A stretch of DNA of 31,054 nt from a virus. The DNA lies in the IMG/VR virus record IMGVR_UViG_3300006751_000077, positions 1 to 31,054 of that record. One strand, given 5' to 3'. Made by a program: the position numbers and the translations under genes. Of this stretch, positions 10,269 to 17,623 are shown in pieces; position 1 is the first letter of the stretch, and each line of letters begins with the position of its first letter. The notes beneath the pieces are model-generated. The model had not been told where the DNA came from. It did no database searches and saw only the letters and a list, made by a program, of their open reading frames with translations.

Positions 10269-10874
10269 CTATCTAATAAGCGCACGATGAGGTCTATAAG
10301 TAGAGAAGTGTCCAGTTTGATTTGTATTTCCTCGAAGCATACTATGTTCATCTCTTGTTGTTTCTTCTTCTAAGAAATGACTTCTTGCTTCTAGCTCGGC
10401 TGTCAAATTAATCTTTGCATAGTCTTCACTGCCTACTGTTGCTTCTTGTAACTGTCTTCCAGCTCTAACCATGATATATCTTCTTGCATGTTCAGGTAAT
10501 TCTAACCAATCAAGAATTATTGTTACATCACCTTTCAAATCTTCTGTAAAAGTATAGAGCTGTTTCTTTCTATCGTATAACTTTCCATTTCTAAGAATGA
10601 TGTCATATTCAGGATAAAGATAGGGATCAATATATACACGAGTTGTAGAGAATCCCAGCTCTATCTCATCGGCAGCATTCCTTACTAAATCTTTCTCGTA
10701 GTCAGTATTAAAAGTCCAACCTTCCGATTGCACCTCTCTAATTGCACCATTTAATGCATCTTGTGCTTGTTTCGCAATTCCTACTTGCCCAACCAAACTA
10801 TTAACAGGAGCCTCACCTGTCATTTGAAGAACTTTATTTATTGCTTCCAGTTCAGTTGTAAGAGTTAAAGCCAT
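10269..10874 (-). CDS. tail tubular protein A (T7 gp11-like gatekeeper)
   Basis: About 201 residues, starting MALTLTTELEAINKVLQ, followed by a GEAPVNSL segment typical of T7 gp11 proteins (196 aa in T7). It forms the ring joining portal to nozzle. The frame is open back to an ATG at 10913, but that ATG lies beside a terminator-like hairpin (10890-10911), and the conserved gp11 opening begins only at the ATG at 10874, so 10874 is preferred. It is the first gene after the capsid gene and its terminator, and is followed by gp12 after 2 bases, as in T7. Confidence 0.92.
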   Translation of the reverse strand: MALTLTTELEAINKVLQMTGEAPVNSLVGQVGIAKQAQDALNGAIREVQSEGWTFNTDYEKDLVRNAADEIELGFSTTRVYIDPYLYPEYDIILRNGKLYDRKKQLYTFTEDLKGDVTIILDWLELPEHARRYIMVRAGRQLQEATVGSEDYAKINLTAELEARSHFLEEETTRDEHSMLRGNTNQTGHFSTYRPHRALIR

Positions 10875-10879
10875 GAGGG

Positions 10880-10911
10880 AAAAGAAAGAGGAGGGCAATA
10901 CTGAGCCCCCC
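10880..10911 (-). terminator. T-phi-like terminator between capsid and gp11 genes
   Basis: Read leftward, GGGGGGC (10911-10905) pairs with GCCCTCC (10896-10890) in seven pairs, one of them G-U, with an 8-base loop. It is followed at once by TCTTTCTTT (10889-10881). T7 has its main terminator T-phi between gene 10 and gene 11, the same place. Partial termination here would make capsid the most abundant late product. The structure is visible in the sequence; its activity is inferred. Confidence 0.7.
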
Positions 10912-10922
10912 ATGTTTAAAGA

Positions 10923-11888
10923 TTAGCTAGTAGCCCAGTAGATCTCAACTGCACAGTCAGGACGTAGAACGCCAGTACCGTGAGCCATTGAACCCACCAT
11001 AAATGTTCCCTGCCATAAAGCATGAACATCAGAACCAGTTTGCTCCATCTTGAGATCCATCAACTTCACAGTACCAACAGCTTGCTTGTTAAATACAAGG
11101 CCTACGCTGTCAGTGTAGTTAGCGTGATAGGTGTTGTTCTCACCTGTTACAGCAGATCTGTTTGTAGTAGGAAGATGGTTGGACTTGACAATGCTAATAC
11201 CAGCAACCTTCAAGACTGTTCCATCTGCATACGCTCCAGATCCACCCCAGTCTCTGTTGAGGACATCAGTCGTTTGAGCCAACTTGTAATATTCTGTTGG
11301 GCCAAGAACAACGTAACGATTATCTTCAGGGACATTGTTGATGTCCATCTTCTCGGCTGCTGTCCATAGAGCAGTAACTAAGTTTGCACCTGTTACAGCT
11401 GCCTTAGTTGCAGCAACGATCTTGATGCGAGTACCACCAGGGAGATCAGTGTTGAAGTTAGTCGCAGTTCTTGCAGCTTGAGCAAGAGTTGCAGCTACGT
11501 TCTGGTCGAACTTATAGGCAAGCTGATTGCCCATCTCGACAGAATACTGAGATCTAACATCGTAGTGATTCTTGGCTTCATCAATATCAGCTAGGAAAAC
11601 TTGGCTAACAAGCTTGTCATCAATGTTGATGGTAGCTTCAGCGTGCTTGATAGCAGCACCTGTCAGCTGGGTTCCTGGCACATGATAGGCAGTTGAAGCG
11701 TTTCCAATTATTGGAAATTGTGCTGATTTGCCTGATGAGATTGTCCGCACATTGTGCAGAGATTCAAATACGGTTGCCTTACGGAAAGATGAAAGAACTT
11801 CTCCAGAAAAAACTTTAAGGAAAAGAGCATCATAAGCAGTACCCGTATTGTTAACCAGGCCCAGCCTGGATACGGTCATGTTGGACAT
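10923..11888 (-). CDS. major capsid protein (T7 gp10-like)
   Basis: A 321-residue protein with characteristic T7-type capsid segments: LFLKVFSGEVL (about 23-33), ISSGKSAQFP (about 50-59), then HAEATINID and NHYDVRSQYS (about 107-116), equivalent to the NHYDVRSEY element of T7 gp10A (345 aa). It has the HK97-like fold known for this family and builds the icosahedral shell. It sits between scaffold and gp11. The upstream gap (11889-12006) and the downstream terminator suggest its own expression control. Base composition is noticeably richer in G+C than in its neighbours, as expected for a highly expressed gene with selected codons. Confidence 0.97.
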   Translation of the reverse strand: MSNMTVSRLGLVNNTGTAYDALFLKVFSGEVLSSFRKATVFESLHNVRTISSGKSAQFPIIGNASTAYHVPGTQLTGAAIKHAEATINIDDKLVSQVFLADIDEAKNHYDVRSQYSVEMGNQLAYKFDQNVAATLAQAARTATNFNTDLPGGTRIKIVAATKAAVTGANLVTALWTAAEKMDINNVPEDNRYVVLGPTEYYKLAQTTDVLNRDWGGSGAYADGTVLKVAGISIVKSNHLPTTNRSAVTGENNTYHANYTDSVGLVFNKQAVGTVKLMDLKMEQTGSDVHALWQGTFMVGSMAHGTGVLRPDCAVEIYWATS

Positions 11889-12006
11889 GAATTAATACCT
11901 AGAAAAAAGAAAGAGGGTTTCCCGACCTCGCTTCCTTCCACTGAGGGTATCCGTCGCAACGGGCCAAAGTTTCAGTCAATAGGTCTAGATATCTAAATAA
12001 TAACTC
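11889..12006 (-). promoter_or_regulatory. capsid leader region with weak hairpin and T-rich tract
   Basis: A 118-base gap between scaffold and capsid, the position of the strong phi10 promoter in T7. Seen here: a 10-base palindrome TAGATATCTA (11986-11995), a CCGT/ACGG hairpin (about 11951-11962), and a weak GAGG/CCTC stem (11913-11916 with 11926-11929). On the leftward strand the weak stem is followed by CTTTCTTTTTTCT. The segment TTATTTAGATA here resembles TTATCTTAGATA in the divergent control region (leftward strand, 17428-17417). A promoter for the phage polymerase is plausible but cannot be shown from one genome. Confidence 0.35.
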
Positions 12007-12798
12007 TTAAACGACATTTGACCTAGAAAGTTTTTCTTCTACTGTCTTTCTAAATGCAGGGTCTGAAGCATAAAGAGGATCATTCATAGCAGCAACGACT
12101 TGAGCCATTGAATCAAACTTGGCTTTAGTTCCTTTCCTATTAGTCCTTCCACTGACTAGCTTTGGCTCTTTGTTACCTTCTGCCATGTAACGAGCATTTA
12201 ATCCAGCTACAGCAAGTTTTACCATGTCATAGTTTGGATTTTTGATTGCCATATCAAAAGCAGCCTTCTCACTATCTGTTAAGACTCCAGCTGCCCAACC
12301 AATCATTTGTCCATAAGCAGCCTCTCCTCCATACAGATCTTGTATCTCTTTAACTTGTCCCTGTTGTAATTCAGTATCTCTTTGAGCATTAAATTGAATG
12401 CCCTGAAGATAAGCTTCAACCATGTCACGACTAAACCCTGCCTCCTTTAATTCACCATAATCTTCATCTGTTAATTGACCTGATTCCTGCCATCTACTAT
12501 TCATTCCTTCGTAATCAATCTCAGCCTCTTCAAACTTGCTTCCTATGTAATCACCATAAATTTCTTTAGCACCTTGAGGAGTTTCTGTTTCTCCTTGTTC
12601 TGGCTGATCTTCAGTGATTCCAGAATCTTCTGGAGATTCCTGACCTAATTGCTTTTGGAGTTCGAGATAACCTTTCTCCAACTCCTCTTGCGATTTGTAC
12701 TTACCAGCAAGCAGCCCAGAGTCTTCTGTCGTTTCTGTTGATTGTTCTGGTGCTTCTGCTGTAGTAGGAGCGTCTTTAATAGTGAGTGCTTCTGGCAT
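12007..12798 (-). CDS. scaffolding / capsid assembly protein (T7 gp9-like)
   Basis: A 263-residue, strongly acidic protein (Glu, Gln, Thr-rich N-terminal half, residues about 1-90) with a helical middle and a basic C-terminal tail, the usual plan of T7-type scaffolding proteins (T7 gp9 is 307 aa). It would direct prohead assembly and then leave the shell, its basic C-terminus contacting the capsid protein. It lies between portal and capsid genes, as in T7. Identity is from composition, length and position. Confidence 0.88.
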   Translation of the reverse strand: MPEALTIKDAPTTAEAPEQSTETTEDSGLLAGKYKSQEELEKGYLELQKQLGQESPEDSGITEDQPEQGETETPQGAKEIYGDYIGSKFEEAEIDYEGMNSRWQESGQLTDEDYGELKEAGFSRDMVEAYLQGIQFNAQRDTELQQGQVKEIQDLYGGEAAYGQMIGWAAGVLTDSEKAAFDMAIKNPNYDMVKLAVAGLNARYMAEGNKEPKLVSGRTNRKGTKAKFDSMAQVVAAMNDPLYASDPAFRKTVEEKLSRSNVV

Positions 12799-12806
12799 GG
12801 TGGGTA

Positions 12807-12968
12807 CTAGCGAATTGTGTAATGTTGATCATCGTCCTGAGTTACACCAGGACTAGGGGCTTTAACTTTAGGCTTGACCTCCTGTGGGGCCGCTGGGGAT
12901 TCCTGGCTCTTGGACTGGTTGGGGGAGGGCGTTTGCTGTGTCTCCTCCTTCGGTGAACTGGGGGCCAT
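12807..12968 (-). CDS. 53-codon proline-rich gene overlapping the 3' end of the portal gene
   Basis: A complete reading frame in a different frame from the portal gene, starting at the ATG at 12968 and ending at the TAG at 12807-12809. It overlaps the last 101 bases of the portal gene and stops 8 bases before the scaffold start, filling what would otherwise be an empty gap. A strong Shine-Dalgarno AAGGAG sits six bases before the ATG. The product begins MAPSSPKEETQQTPSPNQSK, is rich in Pro, Ser, Gln and Lys, and ends in an acidic DDD segment and HYTIR. No known family is recognised. The ribosome binding site and gap filling support it being real; the alternative is that the portal gene gains this tail by frameshifting. 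Confidence 0.55.
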   Translation of the reverse strand: MAPSSPKEETQQTPSPNQSKSQESPAAPQEVKPKVKAPSPGVTQDDDQHYTIR

Positions 12969-14598
12969 AAGGTGCTCCTTCTTTAGTGTAATTGTCAGCT
13001 ACTTTCGCAGCTGCGCCTGACTGCATTGCAGACAACATCATTTGTTGTTGCTGCATTTGCTCTTGGTCAGCTTGAGATTGAACTTGCTCTTGCTGTAATT
13101 GCTCTGGAGTCTTAACTAGATTAGTCGTATCAATGGAACCACTTGCAGCTAAACGCCTTAAAGCTTCTCCCATATTTAGATACTGAGCCATCACTTCAGG
13201 GCCAAGAGCTTGATTAGCGATAGAGATAAACTCAACAAGTTTGTTGCGATCATCTCCACGACCAATAGCTTCTAAACCTGTAACAGGTTTTGGATTAACT
13301 AATGGTTCACCTGTTTGTTCGCTATTAGGAAAGTTAGGTAATTTCTTCTGTCTTTGCAAGATGTAGATAAGTCTATGCACTAGTGGCAGCTGCAACTCCT
13401 GGGTCAGGATGGAGTACAAACCTCCGATGGATGCTTCGAGTTCCTGTGCCATAAATCTAATTTCTTCTGCGGTAACTCTTTCCCCAGGCCTTTGAATTGC
13501 AGTGTTAAGCAAGAAAGCAAACTGTAATCTGCCTTCAATTCTTTCAATTGTTTGTTGAGCTATTCCTAGATCTTGAGCTTTCTGACTTTGAATGACACTG
13601 ACATCAGCCGCATTCCCCTGAATTATTGAACCATTTGCGGCATTAGCAATTGTTCTTGGTCTGGTAGTTCCATTTGGATTAACTAAAAAGAGAATCTTTG
13701 CAGCAGCTGCACTACCTTCAAGAACACTTTGATATAACGACTCAAGAGAAAGTAAATCTCCATAGAACTGTTCAATAAATGAGCGTCCATATTCTTCATC
13801 TGAGAGTCGATTAAATCTGAGGCAAATCCAGGGACTACATCTTTGTGGACACATTCCATATGTATTTGGAACTTCTTCTCCTTTAGCTTCTTGATACCAA
13901 GTGGCAACTCCTTTATCAAACTTAACGCAGGTATAAACCTTAACTGTTTTCTTTACAGGGCCAGTAATTTTATCATCTTCTAATTTATCTGCAAGAAATC
14001 CTTCAGGTAAAGCTTCTGGATAAACTTCTTCTTCGACAATAATCTCTGTGATCTTTCCCATTGGATCACGTTGCACACAATAGTTCTGAAGATGAATAAC
14101 TCGTATTCCTTCTGGGTTTACATAAAGTAATACATTTCCAGAAACTAATAACTGCTTAAAAGCTTCATGGAGAGAAGCTCTAGCTGACATAGTTTCAAGC
14201 ATTGTCATTACTGCTTGCTCAACTTTGACCAACGCAGTATCAAGTTCAGTCTTTATTTCTGGGCCAGCTTCTTCTACATTCAAAGCAAGATTATCTATTT
14301 CTAATTTAAAGAAGGGAGTATTTGGTGGAAATAAACTTAAGCCAAGCTTATTTGCTAAATGTAATAAACCTCTAGCTCCTGTTGATTGATATGGAGTTTT
14401 TAAACGACCTTGATCTCCATGTACTTCATTGGTAAAGAGAGAAGGAATTGTTACCTTTGCTGAATCAACAGCTCTATCTTCATACGGATTGCGATTAGTT
14501 TTTAACTGTTCATAACGAGAAGCAATAGTACCTTCCTTTGGTTTAGAAGGTGCTTTGCCTTGTTGAGCATCAACATTAGTGGTGATGTTTAATTCCAT
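12868..14598 (-). CDS. portal (head-tail connector) protein (T7 gp8-like)
   Basis: A 576-residue protein with the T7 connector signature near its start: RYEQLKTNRNPYEDRA, then TIPSLF (about 28-55), and LGLSLFPPNTPFFKL (about 85-99). T7 gp8 is 536 residues. Twelve copies form the portal through which DNA is packaged and ejected. The C-terminal 70 residues are Gln/Met/Gly/Pro-rich and poorly structured, and their last 34 codons overlap a separate small frame. It lies between small genes after the terminase and the scaffold gene. The ATG at 14598 is close to the upstream stop (14602). Confidence 0.96.
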   Translation of the reverse strand: MELNITTNVDAQQGKAPSKPKEGTIASRYEQLKTNRNPYEDRAVDSAKVTIPSLFTNEVHGDQGRLKTPYQSTGARGLLHLANKLGLSLFPPNTPFFKLEIDNLALNVEEAGPEIKTELDTALVKVEQAVMTMLETMSARASLHEAFKQLLVSGNVLLYVNPEGIRVIHLQNYCVQRDPMGKITEIIVEEEVYPEALPEGFLADKLEDDKITGPVKKTVKVYTCVKFDKGVATWYQEAKGEEVPNTYGMCPQRCSPWICLRFNRLSDEEYGRSFIEQFYGDLLSLESLYQSVLEGSAAAAKILFLVNPNGTTRPRTIANAANGSIIQGNAADVSVIQSQKAQDLGIAQQTIERIEGRLQFAFLLNTAIQRPGERVTAEEIRFMAQELEASIGGLYSILTQELQLPLVHRLIYILQRQKKLPNFPNSEQTGEPLVNPKPVTGLEAIGRGDDRNKLVEFISIANQALGPEVMAQYLNMGEALRRLAASGSIDTTNLVKTPEQLQQEQVQSQADQEQMQQQQMMLSAMQSGAAAKVADNYTKEGAPYGPQFTEGGDTANALPQPVQEPGIPSGPTGGQA

Positions 14599-14601
14599 AA
14601 T

Positions 14602-14895
14602 TTAAACGATACCTAGGCCTGTACCTTGAACCTTTCTTTTCAGTCTATCTTTTCCAAAGCCTAAACCAGAACGATCAGTTAAAGCAGAAGCTGCATATTC
14701 AGCAGTTCTAATTGGGCCTTTCCCTGGTCTAGCTTCAGCAGCTTTTTTCTGTTCTTCTGCTCTGACTTTCTGCCAATCAAACTGTACTCCCCATTGTCTT
14801 TTACTTTCATCGAACTGTTCTTTCGACAAAGCTAGGGACTGTCTTTGAAGCTCAAGGCTTTCTCCTTGACCAGAACCACCTCCTCCACCACACAT
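14602..14895 (-). CDS. small protein with MCGGGGG N-terminus, unknown function
   Basis: A 97-residue product from the ATG at 14895; an in-frame TTG at 14904 is possible but less likely. It starts MCGGGGGSGQGESLELQRQ, then has a Gln/Glu/Lys-rich helical part (about residues 12-58) and a Gly/Arg-rich tail. The polar helix suggests a small structural or head-completion protein, since it lies directly upstream of the portal gene, but no family is recognised. A second small gene here (26222-26395) also starts MC followed by small residues, so the N-terminal style recurs. Confidence 0.7.
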   Translation of the reverse strand: MCGGGGGSGQGESLELQRQSLALSKEQFDESKRQWGVQFDWQKVRAEEQKKAAEARPGKGPIRTAEYAASALTDRSGLGFGKDRLKRKVQGTGLGIV

Positions 14896-14900
14896 AACAA

Positions 14901-15092
14901 TCAATCCTCATTAAGCTTATTTTGTTCAGTGTAGACGGATTCCAGCATTCTTACCAATTCAACTTGACCTAAGTATCTCCATATCTCTCTATCAGGAGTT
15001 TCAATAGAAGGACATTTATCTGGATAAATTTCTTTTAAACGACGGATAAGCATCTCATCAATCGGAGGCCAAAGCATATCATCATCATTCAT
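14901..15092 (-). CDS. 63-residue hypothetical protein
   Basis: A compact acidic protein (MNDDDMLWPPIDEML start) with predicted helices at about 13-22 and 37-58. It begins 2 bases after the upstream gene and ends just before the next start, so it is translated within the terminase-portal operon. I do not recognise the family. Small unknown genes between terminase and portal are usual in marine T7-like phages, and the tight packing supports it being real. Confidence 0.65.
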   Translation of the reverse strand: MNDDDMLWPPIDEMLIRRLKEIYPDKCPSIETPDREIWRYLGQVELVRMLESVYTEQNKLNED

Positions 15093-15094
15093 AA

Positions 15095-15274
15095 CTATTT
15101 AGGGTCTTTAGGAAACATCATAACTTTAGATACTTCAAAATCTAGTAGTTCCCATTCGTCTGTGTCAGTAGCAACTTCCCATGCTTGATCCATATTTGCT
15201 GCCATCACCACAGTTTGAAATCCTCCACAATATTCAGACGACATACCTATAAAAGCACCAGGGATACGAATCAC
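15095..15274 (-). CDS. 59-residue hypothetical protein downstream of terminase
   Basis: The frame is open further upstream to an ATG at 15469, but that would overlap 179 bases of the terminase 3' end. A GTG at 15274, 17 bases after the terminase stop, gives a tidy 59-residue product beginning (M)IRIPGAFIGM with an aromatic-acidic C-terminal half (DEWELLDFEV). I prefer this start; ribosome-binding evidence is weak for both. The family is not recognised. The segment with AWEVATDTDEWELLDF looks like a small alpha/beta domain. It is co-transcribed with the packaging genes. Confidence 0.55.
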   Translation of the reverse strand: MIRIPGAFIGMSSEYCGGFQTVVMAANMDQAWEVATDTDEWELLDFEVSKVMMFPKDPK

Positions 15275-15290
15275 AAAAGCTCTTGGCCTT

Positions 15291-17027
15291 TTAACGTCCG
15301 ATTTTTTCTCTATCGGGCATCCAGGTTTCTTTTCCTCGACTTTGCGGGAGCGATGCAAGAGGAATCCCAAGTATCTTTGCGTCGAGAGCTCCTTCAATAT
15401 CTCCCTTGTGCGCAGCCAATTCAAGATCCCAGAGTTCTGCTTCACGTTCTTTAATAGCTCTATTTTCATCTATAGCAAGAGACTCATTCCAGTATTCAAT
15501 AGCACCAGCTAATGCGTCTAATCTGTCATCATGTTGTAAACAATTCTTATCGACAGTTAAGTGTGTCATCTGGTGAAACAGCTGATATGCCAAGGCTGTT
15601 TCTATCGGATCATCTTCTCTAGGTTGTGAATCTTTTTCGACGACTGACCTATTAATTATTAATCTATGTTGATTTAATACTGGTTCAAGAGCATTAATGA
15701 TTCTTCTTTCCTTTTGGATATTGCTTCTAACTGGTTCAATAGTGCATGGGTAAATATTTCTCAAATAAGGTTGGAGCAAACTTTGCAACATTCCTTGTCC
15801 GAACTGGTCTTCAAGAAGAATCAGTTTTACTTTCTGTCGTTTTGCTGCTTGGGCTAGACCTTCTAAAACTGGCTCTGTATAACCTTCTCTAAAAGCACCG
15901 ACCTCTAAAACAAATAAGTTTCCATTTAATTGAGCGACTATTGCATAAGCAGTTTCATCCATACCCCTACCTGAAGGGTCAACAAACATCACGCATCCTT
16001 GAAATTCAATCCACTCTCCATGAATAAATGCAGGTCGATGATAATAATCTCCACTAAAGCCGACAGTCGGTAAATCATTAATTCTATATTCAGCCCCAGA
16101 AGACCAGACCAGTTTCTCTGGTGCATTCTGATCTACTTCCATAACAATTAAGTCGTTTAACCTAAGTGGGAACTTCTGAAGATCAGAAAGAGTAGTATCA
16201 AGTTGGAATTGGAGCGTAAATTGTGAACGTCCGTAACTGGCTTCTCTCTCGATTAGATCCATCTCAGAGAAACGATCAGGATCCGTTGGCATATTTTTTC
16301 TATCTATGCATCTCTCCAGAACCACTGGAGCGAGAGCATCTCCATACTTATCAGGATTCTTTGGATAACGAGAAGGCCAGATACGACACTGATAACTCTT
16401 AGTTCTCAGCTTGTTATAGATACTTTCTTCTGTTTGAGGCGTACCTAAGAACAGAATTTCTCCTCCTGGTTTCAGGATTGCATTAAATTCTCCGACTGAG
16501 TGTAATAATTTCTCTCTCATTCCTACTGTCCAAGCAGTATTAGGAACCTCAACGTCATCAGCAAGTATTAAATCTGCCCTAGATCCAGTTAACTGCCCAA
16601 AAATACCCACTGATTTCACAGAAGGACTCTGATCTGGGATAGATGGCCTTACATCAAACCTATTACTTGCACTTCTTTGCTCATCTCTATCAGGATCTAG
16701 GCATTTCAGTATCTTCATCTCTCTAATTAGCCTTAAACAGAACTGTGCAAAGTCATCAGCCCTTGTTTTACTAGCCGACACCACCATAATCTTCTTCTGT
16801 GGGTCGTTTCTTAATAGCCAAAGTACATAAGCTGCTGCCATCCAGCTCTTTCCTACTCCCCTAAACGCTTCAATGATCCTTCTCTTAGGCCCATCTTGCA
16901 TATATTCTGCAATATCTAACTGAATCGGTGTCGGTTTTGGTAATTGAAGGTGCGTCCACACCACTACCAGGAAATATCTGAAGTCATTACTGAATGGTTC
17001 AGGCAATGGTCCCCACTTCCCTTTCAT
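15291..17027 (-). CDS. terL: terminase large subunit (T7 gp19-like packaging ATPase/nuclease)
   Basis: A 578-residue protein (T7 gp19 is 586 aa). The N-terminal ATPase has Walker A FRGVGKS (K60) and Walker B LILADD (D157, D158). The C-terminal half carries the RNase H-like nuclease, with an MFVDPSGRG segment (about residue 345) typical of its first catalytic Asp. It pumps DNA through the portal and cuts concatemers. It starts immediately after the small-subunit stop (TAA then ATG without gap). The two genes open the leftward operon, in contrast to T7 where they close the late region. Confidence 0.95.
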   Translation of the reverse strand: MKGKWGPLPEPFSNDFRYFLVVVWTHLQLPKPTPIQLDIAEYMQDGPKRRIIEAFRGVGKSWMAAAYVLWLLRNDPQKKIMVVSASKTRADDFAQFCLRLIREMKILKCLDPDRDEQRSASNRFDVRPSIPDQSPSVKSVGIFGQLTGSRADLILADDVEVPNTAWTVGMREKLLHSVGEFNAILKPGGEILFLGTPQTEESIYNKLRTKSYQCRIWPSRYPKNPDKYGDALAPVVLERCIDRKNMPTDPDRFSEMDLIEREASYGRSQFTLQFQLDTTLSDLQKFPLRLNDLIVMEVDQNAPEKLVWSSGAEYRINDLPTVGFSGDYYHRPAFIHGEWIEFQGCVMFVDPSGRGMDETAYAIVAQLNGNLFVLEVGAFREGYTEPVLEGLAQAAKRQKVKLILLEDQFGQGMLQSLLQPYLRNIYPCTIEPVRSNIQKERRIINALEPVLNQHRLIINRSVVEKDSQPREDDPIETALAYQLFHQMTHLTVDKNCLQHDDRLDALAGAIEYWNESLAIDENRAIKEREAELWDLELAAHKGDIEGALDAKILGIPLASLPQSRGKETWMPDREKIGR

Positions 17028-17255
17028 TTATGCTCTCTTCTTCTGCAACTGCACCACATTCTCTATCTCAGGTAATGCTTTTGCTAACTCCCCAAAGCTT
17101 GTTTCTTCTACTGGTTGCGCACTGATCTGATTATCCTTCAGAAACTGCCTAATAATATTCAGATCTGCTGCATTTACTTCTCCCTCCTTCAATTTACTTA
17201 AACACCACTGTGCTAATAACTCATGCACATCTGCTAATACATCTGTCGATTTCAT
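17028..17255 (-). CDS. terminase small subunit (T7 gp18-like)
   Basis: A 75-residue helical protein (T7 gp18 is 89 aa) with the segment ADVHELLAQWCLSKLKEGEV, then AADLNIIRQFLKDNQIS, typical of the small DNA-maturation subunit of T7-like and related phages. It would recognise the concatemer and bring it to the large subunit. It directly abuts the large subunit gene. A ribosome binding site AAGGA lies just before the ATG at 17255. It is the first gene of the leftward arm, next to the divergent control region. Confidence 0.82.
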   Translation of the reverse strand: MKSTDVLADVHELLAQWCLSKLKEGEVNAADLNIIRQFLKDNQISAQPVEETSFGELAKALPEIENVVQLQKKRA

Positions 17256-17285
17256 AATCCTTATGTAATAGGGGCGGGAGTCCTA

Positions 17286-17298
17286 CCCACCACAGGAG
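17286..17298 (+). repeat. leader motif copy 1 (CCCACCACAGGAG)
   Basis: This copy of the CCCACCACA..GGAG motif precedes no sizeable frame: the nearest ATG, at 17328, opens only 12 codons. It lies in the loop of the GGGAGT/ACTCCC inverted repeat. The other copies precede genes at 18295 and 18568. Confidence 0.55.
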
Positions 17299-17309
17299 AA
17301 CTCCCTTCT

Positions 17310-17352
17310 TTGACACTCTAACGGGTGATGGGGAACATTCCTAGAGTGTCAA
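17310..17352. other. 11-base perfect inverted repeat
   Basis: TTGACACTCTA (17310-17320) and TAGAGTGTCAA (17342-17352) are exact reverse complements separated by 21 bases. It could be an operator, a stem-loop or an origin element. Both arms begin with TTGACA on their own strand, but neither has a -10 box at proper spacing, so promoter function is not supported. Confidence 0.7.
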
Positions 17353-17415
17353 CACTTCAAAAATAACAGTCCCTCACTGTCTGTCCATATATGAAGAGAG
17401 TTATACCCCCGTTCT

Positions 17416-17452
17416 ATCTAAGATAATTCTTAGATTTTTACTGGAAAAATCT
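17416..17452. other. two overlapping, mutually exclusive hairpins
   Basis: Hairpin one pairs ATCTAAGA (17416-17423) with TCTTAGAT (17428-17435) around a TAAT loop. Hairpin two pairs AGATTTTT (17432-17439) with AAAAATCT (17445-17452) around ACTGG. They share AGAT (17432-17435), so only one can form in full at a time. Both are perfect 8-base stems, and this reads as a small structural switch or an origin feature. Confidence 0.65.
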
Positions 17453-17594
17453 GAGAGGCTTATACGCTTATTGGGGATACAGCTTCACCCCCCATGCCTC
17501 TCCCCAATTAATTACACAGGGGCCACCCCCATCAATCTGTGACGAATATTGATAGTCAGGGGCTGGTCTTTGGCTGTTTCTTTTTAGCCGCCCA

Positions 17595-17623
17595 TTGTCA
17601 AAAGAATCTAAATAGACTATGAT
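17595..17623 (+). promoter_or_regulatory. sigma-70-type early promoter for the replication arm
   Basis: TTGTCA (17595-17600) and TATGAT (17618-17623), each five of six to consensus, are separated by the ideal 17 bases. Transcription would start near 17630 and run into the first early gene at 17749. T7-like phages use the host polymerase for early genes, so this is the expected type and place of promoter. Confidence 0.6.

Noticed and set aside
10875-10913. Upstream start for the gp11-like gene
   Set aside because: It lies in the terminator hairpin and precedes the conserved gp11 opening, which begins at 10874.
15275-15469. Extended N-terminus for the small gene after terminase
   Set aside because: It would overlap 179 bases of the terminase gene; a GTG start at 15274 gives a compact gene immediately after the terminase stop.
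17466-17483. T7-consensus promoter at TTATACGCTTATTGGGG
   Set aside because: Only the first seven bases resemble the T7 promoter and the spacing to the G run is three bases too short; no second copy was found.
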